Shown here piece after piece: positions 42,642 through 50,297 of a DNA stretch of 64,000 nt. Source of the DNA: Arthrobacter sp. OAP107 (lineage in GTDB: Bacteria > Actinomycetota > Actinomycetes > Actinomycetales > Micrococcaceae). Below the pieces are notes generated by a model. The model saw only the letters and a program-made list of their open reading frames with translations. It was not told where the DNA came from and ran no database searches. The DNA lies in contig NZ_JBEPOK010000001.1 of NCBI RefSeq assembly GCF_040546765.1, forward strand, positions 1 to 64,000, given 5' to 3'. Position 1 is the stretch's first letter. Every line of letters starts with the position of its first letter. The translations under genes and the position numbers were made by a program.

Positions 42642-42678
42642 GGGTTGGAAAAACGTTCGGATTTTGGGTTGGAAAAAC
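42642..42678. repeat. Two direct copies of GGGTTGGAAAAAC
   Basis: Exact 13-bp copies at 42642-42654 and 42666-42678, spaced 24 bp apart. A third, one base different and opposite the DUF4235 end, lies at 42870-42883 (GGGCTTGGAAAAAC). The pair is 48-84 nt upstream of the secreted protein start, where a promoter and operator should be. Confidence 0.6.
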
Positions 42679-42941
42679 CTTGGATCTATCGTGTGCCGCA
42701 GGAGATCGGTGGGGGTCCGGTAACCACACGCGGCGCAAGGAACACAGTTGCGGAGCTGCTGACATGGCCGGACCCGGCTCCGCGGATCTGCGGCGCCGGG
42801 TCCGGCTGTTGTGAGTCCGGCCGAGGTCATCAGCACTGCCGGTTCAGAACGTCTATAGATTGGGCTGCCGGGCTTGGAAAAACCCAACGGGCCGGCGAAG
42901 CCAGCAGTCACAGCCCCACCCTATTCGAGGGGCCGCAGCGC

Positions 42942-43205
42942 CTAGACGATGTCCTGGGTCTTCGCGAAGCGGGTGATGGCCCGCTGCGTGCCGCGGTTGG
43001 CCAGCACCTGGATGACCGCGCTCACGGACGCGGAGATGAGGGCGAACGTCAGGGCTGTGCGCATCGTGGTGGGGACATCGTCCTTGTCACCCTTAGGCGG
43101 CTTCTGCCCGGTGACCTTTTCCCAGATGGTATCGACGGCCTTGGTGCCGGCGAATCCTGCCAGCAGGCTGATGCCCGTGCCAAGCAGCTTGATCAAGAAA
43201 CTCAT
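42942..43205 (-). CDS. DUF4235 membrane protein
   Basis: An 87-residue protein with two hydrophobic helices (about 5-25 and 50-68) and a basic, Lys-rich loop between them (EKVTGQKPPKGDKDD), the pattern of DUF4235, a small actinobacterial membrane family. MSFLIKLLGTGISLLAGFAGTKAVDTIWEKVTGQ is a typical start and GTQRAITRF is conserved near the end. The function is unknown. GAGGAGTTCCGGAATG shows an SD before the ATG. Confidence 0.85.
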   Translation of the reverse strand: MSFLIKLLGTGISLLAGFAGTKAVDTIWEKVTGQKPPKGDKDDVPTTMRTALTFALISASVSAVIQVLANRGTQRAITRFAKTQDIV

Positions 43206-43262
43206 TCCGGAACTCCTCGCGTGATGAACACTGGTCTCTGCCTAGCCTATCGGCATGAAACG

Positions 43263-43814
43263 CTAGCCATGACCCATGGACCCGTGGATTTCCCGCAACG
43301 CCTGCACCACGAGGTCATGGTCCGCCTTTTGGGGCAGCCCGGACACCGTGACCACGGCCACCGCTCCCACGTCCCGAACATAGATGGGGAAAGCCCCGCC
43401 GTGGGCGGCGTAGATGGACTGGTCGAACCAGGCGTTGTCCTCGATCCGTCCGCCGCCGGCCCTGCCGCGCAGGCCCACCAGCAGCGACGGCTCCTCATAG
43501 CGCACGGCAGTGCGCTGCTTGGCCCGCACCCAGCCCTCGTTGTCCGGGGTGGCACCCTCGAGCGCCACGTGGAAGAGGACCTGTTCACCCTTGGTGATGT
43601 CGATGGCAATGGGGAGGTTGTCCTCCTTGCCGCGTTCAACCAGTTCCAGGCCGAGCGCCAGGGCGTCGTCCTTGCTGAACCTCGGGAACTGCAGTTCGGC
43701 GATTTCACCCTCGATCTGACCGATCAGGGCTTGCAGGGATCCCGCTGGCTGCTCCTCGGCGGAATCGGGGTCAAAGGCGGGCAGGGCAGCGCTGCCGGAG
43801 TCCTGTAGCGTCAT
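43263..43814 (-). CDS. Heme-degrading domain (UPF0303/HbpS-like) protein
   Basis: A 183-residue cytosolic protein of the GlcG/HbpS-like fold, UPF0303 branch. The core from about residue 30 contains FPRFSKDDALALGLELVERGKEDNLPIAIDI, QVLFHVALEGATPDNEGWVRAKQRTAVRYEEPS, and NAWFDQSIYAAHGGAFPIYVRDVGAVAVVTVSGLPQKADHDLVVQALREI. Homologues bind heme or small ligands; heme degradation is known for related HbpS only. The ATG (MTLQDSG) is preferred; an upstream start adds 42 residues without resemblance. It diverges from the TPP-riboswitch unit. Confidence 0.83.
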   Translation of the reverse strand: MTLQDSGSAALPAFDPDSAEEQPAGSLQALIGQIEGEIAELQFPRFSKDDALALGLELVERGKEDNLPIAIDITKGEQVLFHVALEGATPDNEGWVRAKQRTAVRYEEPSLLVGLRGRAGGGRIEDNAWFDQSIYAAHGGAFPIYVRDVGAVAVVTVSGLPQKADHDLVVQALREIHGSMGHG

Positions 43815-43872
43815 GGCCCCAATGTACTCCGGGCGGCTGTCCCGGCCGCGCAGGAAGACTCCCGGATTGTGA

Positions 43873-43900
43873 CGGCGGCCCCGGGATTCCGGGGCCGCCG
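43873..43900. other. GC-rich perfect hairpin
   Basis: CGGCGGCCCCGG and CCGGGGCCGCCG surround GATT. It lies about 40 nt upstream of the TPP riboswitch, in the divergent gap, and has no T tract. It may insulate or regulate; function unknown. Confidence 0.5.
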
Positions 43901-43938
43901 AGGTGTAAACTGGACCAGCCCACAAGGGCAGATTTATC

Positions 43939-44065
43939 ACGACAGGGGAGCGCCGCCGTCGGGATGCAAAGGCAAATGCCAGAGCAGCCGCGGATGGGCG
44001 CTGAGAGTGCGGACAGCCGCAGACCCTCGAACCTGATCCGGCTAGTACCGGCGCAAGGGAGTCGA
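43939..44065 (+). promoter_or_regulatory. TPP riboswitch (thi box)
   Basis: The conserved parts appear in order: CAGGGGAGC, then GCGCTGAGA, ACCCTCGAACCTGATCCGG, and CTAGTACCGGCGCAAGGGAG. P1 is closed by CGAC at 43940 and GTCG at 44061. The variable arm between P2 and the GCTGAGA loop is longer than usual. It lies 80 nt before the ykoE start, so thiamine pyrophosphate should repress expression of the ykoEDC transporter. Confidence 0.93.
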
Positions 44066-44147
44066 GTTCTCAGAGCGCCCGGCAGCAGTGGCCCCGCCAC
44101 CTGCAGCCGGGGAACGCTTTCCCCTCCTGTTCCTCAGGAGGACCATC

Positions 44148-44747
44148 ATGACAACTGCAGCAATCAAGAAGACCAGCTATAACTGGCGCGTGGCTGACAT
44201 CGTGGTGGCGGCGCTCATCGCCGTTGCCGGCGGCGTCATCTTCTGGGCCTGGTCCCAGGGCGCCAACCTCATCTCCACTCCCGTCAACGCCGTCTACCCG
44301 CCGCTCAGCGGCCTGTACGCCGGCGGCTGGATGATCCCGGCGGTCCTGGGCATGCTTATTATCCGCAAGCCCGGCGCCGCCCTGTTCTGCGAAACGGTCG
44401 CGGCCACCGGCGAGCTCATCATGGGCTCCCAGTACGGCACCACGGTGCTGATTTCCGGCGTCCTCCAGGGCCTGGGTGCGGAGCTCGTGTTCGCCGCCCT
44501 GCTGTACCGCAAGTTCAACCTCCCGGCCTCGCTGCTTGCGGGTGCCGGCGCCGGCCTGTTCTGCGGCCTCAACGACTCCTTCGCACCGTGGGGCTGGAAC
44601 ATCGCCTACACCGCGGGAGACAAGCTCGCGTACATCCTGTTCTGCGCCATCTCCGGCGCGGTCATCGCCGGTGCCCTGTCCTGGATCGCCACCCGCGGCC
44701 TGGCCAGGACGGGCGTACTGAGCTCCTTCCCAGGACGGGCGTACTGA
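44148..44747 (+). CDS. ykoE: ECF-type substrate-binding subunit YkoE, 3' end altered
   Basis: S-component (substrate capture) of an energy-coupling-factor transporter for thiamine precursors, probably hydroxymethylpyrimidine. The 199-residue membrane protein has five or six helices (WRVADIVVAALIAVAGGVIFWAW, LYAGGWMIPAVLGMLI, ETVAATGELIMGSQYGTTVLISGVLQGLGAELVF). The ATG follows AGGAGGA. A perfect 26-bp tandem duplication near the end shifts the frame: the present C-terminus is SSFPGRAY, whereas the frame without one copy would continue SSFASRKAATEPVFS and stop in TGATG exactly on the ykoD start. The altered tail is after the last helix, so the protein may still work, but coupling to ykoD is lost. 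Confidence 0.9.
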   Translation: MTTAAIKKTSYNWRVADIVVAALIAVAGGVIFWAWSQGANLISTPVNAVYPPLSGLYAGGWMIPAVLGMLIIRKPGAALFCETVAATGELIMGSQYGTTVLISGVLQGLGAELVFAALLYRKFNLPASLLAGAGAGLFCGLNDSFAPWGWNIAYTAGDKLAYILFCAISGAVIAGALSWIATRGLARTGVLSSFPGRAY

Positions 44748-44755
44748 GCTCCTTC
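44704..44755 (+). repeat. Perfect 26-bp tandem duplication in ykoE
   Basis: Two identical 26-bp units (44704-44729 and 44730-44755) containing CCAGGACGGGCGTACTGAG. Since 26 is not a multiple of three, the second unit shifts the frame and creates a stop at 44745-44747. Confidence 0.95.
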
Positions 44756-44793
44756 GCGTCCCGCAAGGCAGCCACGGAGCCTGTCTTCTCCTG

Positions 44794-46419
44794 ATGCCCG
44801 CACATCACGACGGCGGCGTCCGCCCCGCCGCGGTACACGCCCGCGGCTGGGGCTGGCGCCACGCCGGCCGGACCGGGCCGGCCGTCCACGCCCTGGACCT
44901 GGACATCCGACCCGGTGAACGGGTCATGCTGCTGGGCCCTTCCGGGGCCGGCAAATCCACGCTGCTTCACGCCTTGGCCGGCGTACTGGGGGACAGCGAC
45001 TCCGGCGGCGGTCCGGCGGATGACGGCGGTCCACGGGGCACCGCGGCGCCGGACCCCGACGACGCCGACGAAAGCGGTGAGCTGCTCATCGACGGCGCAC
45101 CGCCGCGCGCGCAGCGCGGCCGTGCCGGACTCATGCAGCAGGACCCGGAAACCCAGGTGGTGCTTTCCCGTCTGGGCGACGACGTCGCCTTCGGCGCCGA
45201 AAACCTCTCAGTCCCCCGCGAGGAGATCTGGCGCCGCGTGCACGAGGCACTGGACGACGTCGGACTCGCTCACCTGCCGCTGAACCACCCGACGTCGGCC
45301 CTGTCCGGCGGCCAGAAGCAGCGCCTGGCGCTCGCCGGGATCCTGGCGATGAGGCCGGGACTGATTCTGTTGGACGAGCCGACCGCGAACCTCGATCCCG
45401 CCGGTGTCCTGGAGGTCCGGGACGCCGTGGGCCGCTGCCTCGACAAGACCGGGGCCACCCTGGTGGTGGTGGAGCACCGGGTTGCTGCCTGGAAAGACCT
45501 GGTGGACCGCATTGTGGTTCTGCAGCCGGGGTCGGCGGCGAACGGCGCGGTGCTGATCGACGGCACGCCGGACGAGGTCCTCGAACAGGCCCGCGGGATG
45601 CTCACCGCCGCCGGCGTCTGGGTCCCGGGCTACGTTCCCGAAACCCGGCACCGCACCGCGGCCGCCGCATCCAACACCAATAGCGGCCAGCTGCTGCTCG
45701 CGGCCGAAAAGCTCGCGGTGTCGCGGGAACGTCCCCGGCGCCGCGGCTTCCGCTCCGTACCTCCGGAGCCCGTGCTGCGCGACGTCACGGCACAGGTCCG
45801 GGCGGGGGAGGCGCTGACGGTCACAGGTCCCAACGGCGCCGGCAAGTCCACCTTTGCGCTGACCCTCGCCGGGCTGCTGCCGCCGGTGGACGGCAAGGTC
45901 TCCGCGACCGTTGAGCTGAGCGGCGGCGCCGGGATCGACCCGTACAAGTGGAAGGCCGAGCACCTGATCTCACGGATCGGCACCGTGTTCCAGGAGCCCG
46001 AGCACCAGTTCGTCACCGGCCGCGTCCTGGACGAGCTGCAGTTCGGCCCACGCCACCTGGGCCACGGCGAGGAGCGCGTCGACGAACTCCTGGAGCGCCT
46101 GCGCCTCACGCACCTGGTGGACGCCAACCCCTACACCCTGTCCGGCGGTGAGAAGCGCCGGTTGTCGGTGGCCACGGTCCTGGCCGCGCACCCGCAGGTG
46201 CTGGTCCTGGACGAGCCCACGTTCGGCCAGGACGCCAACACCTGGGCGGAGCTTGCCTCGTTCCTTTCCGAACTGCTCGACGCCGGCACTGCCGTGGTGT
46301 CCGTGACGCACGACGAGGAGTTCACCCATGTGCTCGGCGGCACCGAGCTCCGGCTGGGCTCCAGGGGCCGGCCCGAGCCGCGAGCCATTGAGCCGACACC
46401 AGAACAGGCGGCGACATGA
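44794..46419 (+). CDS. ykoD: ECF transporter ATPase with two ABC domains, YkoD
   Basis: ATPase of the thiamine-precursor ECF transporter, 541 residues, with two fused ABC domains (A and A'). The first Walker A GPSGAGKST is at 48-56 and the first signature LSGGQKQRL near 170; the second Walker A GPNGAGKST is near 345 and the second signature LSGGEKRRL near 449. An Asp/Gly-rich loop (about 65-90) is inserted after the first Walker A helix. The Walker B motifs LILLDEPTANLD and VLVLDEPTFGQD both have the catalytic Glu. Start at the ATG of TGATG where the ykoE stop would lie without the duplication; no independent SD is seen, so expression may be affected. Confidence 0.92.
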   Translation: MPAHHDGGVRPAAVHARGWGWRHAGRTGPAVHALDLDIRPGERVMLLGPSGAGKSTLLHALAGVLGDSDSGGGPADDGGPRGTAAPDPDDADESGELLIDGAPPRAQRGRAGLMQQDPETQVVLSRLGDDVAFGAENLSVPREEIWRRVHEALDDVGLAHLPLNHPTSALSGGQKQRLALAGILAMRPGLILLDEPTANLDPAGVLEVRDAVGRCLDKTGATLVVVEHRVAAWKDLVDRIVVLQPGSAANGAVLIDGTPDEVLEQARGMLTAAGVWVPGYVPETRHRTAAAASNTNSGQLLLAAEKLAVSRERPRRRGFRSVPPEPVLRDVTAQVRAGEALTVTGPNGAGKSTFALTLAGLLPPVDGKVSATVELSGGAGIDPYKWKAEHLISRIGTVFQEPEHQFVTGRVLDELQFGPRHLGHGEERVDELLERLRLTHLVDANPYTLSGGEKRRLSVATVLAAHPQVLVLDEPTFGQDANTWAELASFLSELLDAGTAVVSVTHDEEFTHVLGGTELRLGSRGRPEPRAIEPTPEQAAT

Positions 46420-47219
46420 GGGAAGCGCTGACACTCGCCGGAAACCGGGCGGTGCTGACCCGAGCCAATCCGCTGGCCAAGTTCGCCGCGGTCTTCCTCG
46501 TCACTTTGGCACTGGCGCTGTCCATCGACTGGATGTCCGCCTCCGTGGCCCTCGCCTGCGAGCTGCTGGTCTTTCCGCTGGCCGGGCTCACGTTTTCGCT
46601 GCTCTGGCAGCGCGGCTGGCCGCTGATCCTGGCTGCCGCCGTGGGCGGCTGGAGCACCTCCATCCTGGCGCCGGACAGCGGAAGGATACTGCTCGACGTC
46701 GGACTCTGGTCCATGAGCGAAGGTTCCCTTCAGCTGGGGCTGGCTTTTCTGCTCCGGGGCCTGGCCATCGCCCTGCCCGCGGTGCTGCTGATGAGCTGCA
46801 CCGATCCCACCGACCTGGCGGACGCCCTGGCCCAGAAGGCCCGGCTGCCGCACCGTTTTGTGCTGGGTACCCTGGCCGCGATGCGGCTGGTCGGGCTGAT
46901 GGCAGAGGAATGGCAAACCATCGGCATGGCCCGGCGAGCCCGCGGCGTGGGATCGCGCGGCAACCCGTGGCAGCGCATGCGGGCCACCCTGGGGCAGAGC
47001 TTCGGCCTCATGGTCCAGGCCATCCGCCGTGCCACCCGGCTGGCGGTGACCATGGAGGCCCGCGGTTTCGGTGGTGCCAGCCGGACCTGGGCGCGTGTAT
47101 CCACCTACAGCGTGCTGGACATCTGGGTGGTGCTGGGCGGAGTCCTCATCGCCGCCGGTGCCGTTGCCGCCGCGCTGTGGGCCGGCACGTGGCACATGGT
47201 GTGGCTGGAGGGCTCCTAG
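46416..47219 (+). CDS. ykoC: ECF transporter T component, YkoC
   Basis: Membrane coupling subunit of 267 residues (CbiQ/EcfT family). It has several helices and the two cytoplasmic Ala-Arg-Gly signatures that bind the ATPases: ARRARGVGSRG (about 171-181) and MEARGFGG (about 212-219). The ATG overlaps the YkoD stop by 4 nt. It completes the riboswitch-controlled ykoEDC operon. No terminator hairpin is obvious; an eight-copy 16-bp repeat follows. Confidence 0.92.
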   Translation: MREALTLAGNRAVLTRANPLAKFAAVFLVTLALALSIDWMSASVALACELLVFPLAGLTFSLLWQRGWPLILAAAVGGWSTSILAPDSGRILLDVGLWSMSEGSLQLGLAFLLRGLAIALPAVLLMSCTDPTDLADALAQKARLPHRFVLGTLAAMRLVGLMAEEWQTIGMARRARGVGSRGNPWQRMRATLGQSFGLMVQAIRRATRLAVTMEARGFGGASRTWARVSTYSVLDIWVVLGGVLIAAGAVAAALWAGTWHMVWLEGS

Positions 47220-47273
47220 GAGGCTATGGCCGGGCTGGCCGCTCCATCCGGGCCTCGTTCACTGCCGGCTCCC

Positions 47274-47401
47274 TCTGCTCCGCCTGCGTCCTGCTCCGCC
47301 TGCGTCCTGCTCCGCCTGCGTCCTGCTCCGCCTGCGTCCTGCTCCGCCTGCGTCCTGCTCCGCCTGCGTCCTGCTCCACCTGCTTCCTGCTCCGCCTGCG
47401 C
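47274..47401 (+). repeat. 16-bp tandem repeat, eight copies
   Basis: The unit CCTGCTCCGCCTGCGT is repeated eight times without gaps; the first, seventh and eighth copies have one or two changes. It lies between ykoC and the convergent secreted protein gene. The last unit and following bases form the small hairpin CTCCGC-CTGC-GCGGAG. Confidence 0.9.
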
Positions 47402-47433
47402 GGAGCAAACCTGGGTAAAGCCAGCCGTTGACC

Positions 47434-48411
47434 TCAGATGCAGGAGTGGTCGTGGTCGAAACCGTCGGCCACGAACTGCGTGAGGACCACCTTGCTTCCG
47501 GCGGTGAGGGGCGCCGCGGAACACATGTCCTTGGCCTCGGCGGCGCTGTGCGCCCCGGCGAGCCAGCTTGGCAGGGAGTAGAGGCTGCTGGCCGACCCCA
47601 CCTCGCCGACGATCTGTCCCCACTGCCGGGCGGAGGAGTAGATGCCCACCCTGGCACCGATGCTGTGGAAGAAGTCCGCCATGCCTTCGAGGTCAGCCCG
47701 GTTCGCGTTCCTGTCGCCTGACCAGCTGTTGCCCGTCTCCACGTCCAGCCACCAGAGGTACGTCTCAGGTTCGGGGATGGTGCGCAGGTAGGCGTCGTCG
47801 AAGGCCTTGGCGTAGCCGTACATGTAGGCGCACGCCGCGTCTTCCTGCCCCTGGCACGTGCCGTAGGGGTTGGAGACGGTCTCGCCGCCGTACTCGTTGT
47901 TCGTCGGCCACCAGGTGCCGCGCAGCCCGGGATTGGCCGTGTTCACGTAGAGCGCCAGGCGTGGCTGCCCGGTCCCGCCTGGGGAACCATCCGCCCAGTC
48001 AAGCTGCTCGTGGAGGCACGGGTTCGTGGTGTTCGCCAGCCCGTTGTTGACCCCGACAATGGCGAACGCGGGATCGTCAGGCAGGTCGTCGCTGCACTGC
48101 GGCCAGGAAACGTCGTTGCCTGCCGGTGCATCCTCGTCGGACCCTGACGGCTGCTGCGGGGGTTGCCGGGTTGCCTGCTGCGGTGGTTGCCGGGTTGCGC
48201 GCGTTTGCGCCTGCGCTGCGCCGCCGGGACCGGCGGAAGCCCCGGGGGACGCCTGGGTGACTTCTGATCCAGATGCCGGCGGCGCGCCGTCGTCGAGCCT
48301 TGGTCCCGGGATAAATCCGACGGCGGTTGCGACGATGAAGGACAGCAGCGCTGAAGCCCGGCGCCCTTCCGGGCGCCTCCTGGTCAGGACAGCGGAGCTG
48401 AAAATGGACAC
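47434..48411 (-). CDS. Secreted GH25-like/DUF1906-like protein
   Basis: An exported or anchored protein of 325 residues. Residues about 18-38 form a hydrophobic signal segment after a basic stretch (RRRPEGRRAS). About 40-105 is a Pro/Gln/Ala-rich linker with the duplicated RQPPQQ. The remaining ~220 residues resemble a glycoside-hydrolase-25-type barrel: GNDVSWPQCSDD at the start, FAIVGVNNGL, LYVNTANPG, LWWLDVETGNSW with the acidic pair expected at the active site, and VGIYSSARQWG. Four or more cysteines suggest disulfides. Cell-wall hydrolysis is possible but the catalytic assignment is tentative. The start is a GTG. Confidence 0.72.
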   Translation of the reverse strand: MSIFSSAVLTRRRPEGRRASALLSFIVATAVGFIPGPRLDDGAPPASGSEVTQASPGASAGPGGAAQAQTRATRQPPQQATRQPPQQPSGSDEDAPAGNDVSWPQCSDDLPDDPAFAIVGVNNGLANTTNPCLHEQLDWADGSPGGTGQPRLALYVNTANPGLRGTWWPTNNEYGGETVSNPYGTCQGQEDAACAYMYGYAKAFDDAYLRTIPEPETYLWWLDVETGNSWSGDRNANRADLEGMADFFHSIGARVGIYSSARQWGQIVGEVGSASSLYSLPSWLAGAHSAAEAKDMCSAAPLTAGSKVVLTQFVADGFDHDHSCI

Positions 48412-48650
48412 GGCGGCCTCCCGTTCCCTCGCGGCCGCAACAGGTACCGCTAGCTTGCTCCCGAATGTGCTTTGGGGTCAAGGCGTGCGCCGGGGCTTGA
48501 CCGGGGCCGCGGATGCCGAGACGGATTCTGTCACACCACTCCCGTCCGTTACGGAAAATTTATGCATGTAACGGGTATGTCAAGCCGCAGTAACCCGATT
48601 CGGTCGCGTCAAAGGCGACGGAATAACTCATAGCTGATATATTTTTGTGC

Positions 48651-50175
48651 ATGACTCAACAGACCGCTGAACACGTCGGCCTCCTGCTCCGCGATGCCCG
48701 CGGGCAGAAGGGGTGGACCCAGGGCCAGCTGGCCGCGGAACTCGGCACCAGCCAGAGCGCCGTGGCCCGGATGGAACAGGGCAAACAGAACCTGAGCCTG
48801 AAAATGATCCAGCGGCTGGAAACGATCTTCGGCCGCAGCATCGTCCAGCTCGGCAAATCGCAGATGACCCACCTCCGCGTGGAAGGCGGCCGGACGCTCT
48901 CCGGTTCCGTTGATGTCAACACCAGCAAGAACGCCGGGGTCGCCCTGCTCTGCGCCAGCCTCATCAACCGCGGGACCACCACGCTGCGCCGGCTGGCCCG
49001 CATCGAGGAAGTCAACCGCATCGTGGAGGTCCTGAGCAGCATCGGCGTCGAATGCACCTGGCTCAACGACAACGACCTCCAGCTCCGCCGCCCTGCCGAT
49101 CTTGATCTCGAGTCCATGGACGCCGAGGCCGCACGCCGCACCCGGAGCGTGATCATGCTGCTGGGCCCGCTGCTTGATGAGACCGATGAATACCGGCTGC
49201 CCTACGCCGGCGGCTGCGATCTGGGCATCCGCACCGTGGAGCCGCACATGCAGGCGCTGCGGCAGTTCGGCCTGTCCGTGGAGGCCAGCTCAGGCTTCTA
49301 CTCCGTGCAGGCACCGCCCACCGACGACCTCGACCGGTCCTTTGTGCTGACCGAGCGCGGCGACACCGTGACCGAAAATGCCATCATGGCCGCCGCCCAC
49401 CGCTGCGGCACCACGGTCATCCGCAACGCCAGCCCCAATTACATGGTCCAGGACCTCTGCTTCTACCTGCAGCGGCTGGGCGTGGAGATCGACGGCGTCG
49501 GGGACCACCACGCTGAAGATCACCGGCAAGCCGACCATCGACGTCGACATCGAATACTTCCCTTCGGAAGACCCGATCGAGGCGATGAGCCTTATCACGG
49601 CCGGCATCGTCACCAACTCCGAGGTGACCATCCGCCGCGTGCCCATCGAGTTCATGGAGATCGAGCTGGCCACGCTGGAGCAGATGGGCCAGCAGCTGGA
49701 GGTCTCCGGCGAGTACACCGCCCGCAACGGGCGCACCCGGCTGGTGGACGTGACCACCAAGCCCTCCGAGCTGCGCGCACCGGAGGACAAGATCCACCCG
49801 ATGCCCTTCCCGGGGCTGAACATCGACAACCTGCCGTTCTTCGCGGTGATCGCCGGTAACGCCGAGGGCCAGACCATGATCCATGACTGGGTCTACGAGA
49901 ACCGCGCCATCTACCTGACGGAGCTGAACAAGCTGGGTGCCCGGATCCAGCTGCTGGACCCGCACAGGATCTACGTCAATGGCCCCACGCGCTGGCGCGC
50001 CGCGGAGGTGGGCTGCCCGCCCGCGCTGCGCCCCGCCGCGTGCCTGCTGCTGGCCATGCTGGCGGCCCGCGGCGTGTCCGAGCTGCGCAACATCTACGTC
50101 ATTGAGCGCGGGTACGAGGACCTGGCCGAGCGGCTCAACACCATCGGTGCCAAGATCGAGTACTTCCAGGACTGA
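48651..50175 (+). pseudogene. XRE helix-turn-helix-MurA fusion, frameshifted by one G
   Basis: Read with one base removed from the GGGG at 49500-49503, this encodes 507 residues. About 8-62 is an XRE helix-turn-helix (WTQGQLAAELGTSQSAVARMEQGKQNLSLKMIQRLE). About 75-507 is a MurA-like enolpyruvyltransferase with Lys93 (TSKNAG), Cys189 in GGCDLGIR (matching Cys115/Arg120 of E. coli MurA) and ERGYEDLAERL near the end. MurA makes UDP-GlcNAc-enolpyruvate, the first step of peptidoglycan synthesis. In the given sequence the frame breaks at codon 283: the first part runs out of frame to a stop at 49857-49859 (404-codon reading), while the second part continues in the next frame. Sequencing error or true inactivation are both possible. 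The ATG has no SD and may be leaderless. Whether the fusion is regulator, enzyme or both is unknown. Confidence 0.85.
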
Positions 50176-50185
50176 CCCCTCCTCC

Positions 50186-50251
50186 AGCGCGAACGTACAC
50201 TTGGGGCCCCTTTAACCACCCGGTTTAGGGCCACAAGTGTACGTTCGCGCT
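50186..50251. repeat. Large palindrome, family B
   Basis: AGCGCGAACGTACACTTG (50186-50203) is perfectly mirrored at 50234-50251. The inner part pairs again (TTTAACC with GGTTTA, GGCC with GGCC), giving a hairpin of about 28 bp. The right arm matches the units at 31605-31697. It fills the gap between the MurA-like gene and the YbdK-type ligase gene. Confidence 0.88.
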
Positions 50252-50297
50252 TCGTCATGTCGGGGACGTTTTCGCTGGCCTGGCGCACAATGTAGGC

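Noticed and set aside
46328..47431. 367-codon frame running through ykoC and the 16-bp repeats
   Set aside because: It overlaps the conserved YkoC frame and its end is only translated repeat.
49497..49506. Programmed ribosomal frameshift in the MurA-like gene
   Set aside because: The G run has no slippery heptamer, SD-like stimulator or hairpin that I can see, and a fused product would only arise by chance slippage. An indel or base-call error is simpler.
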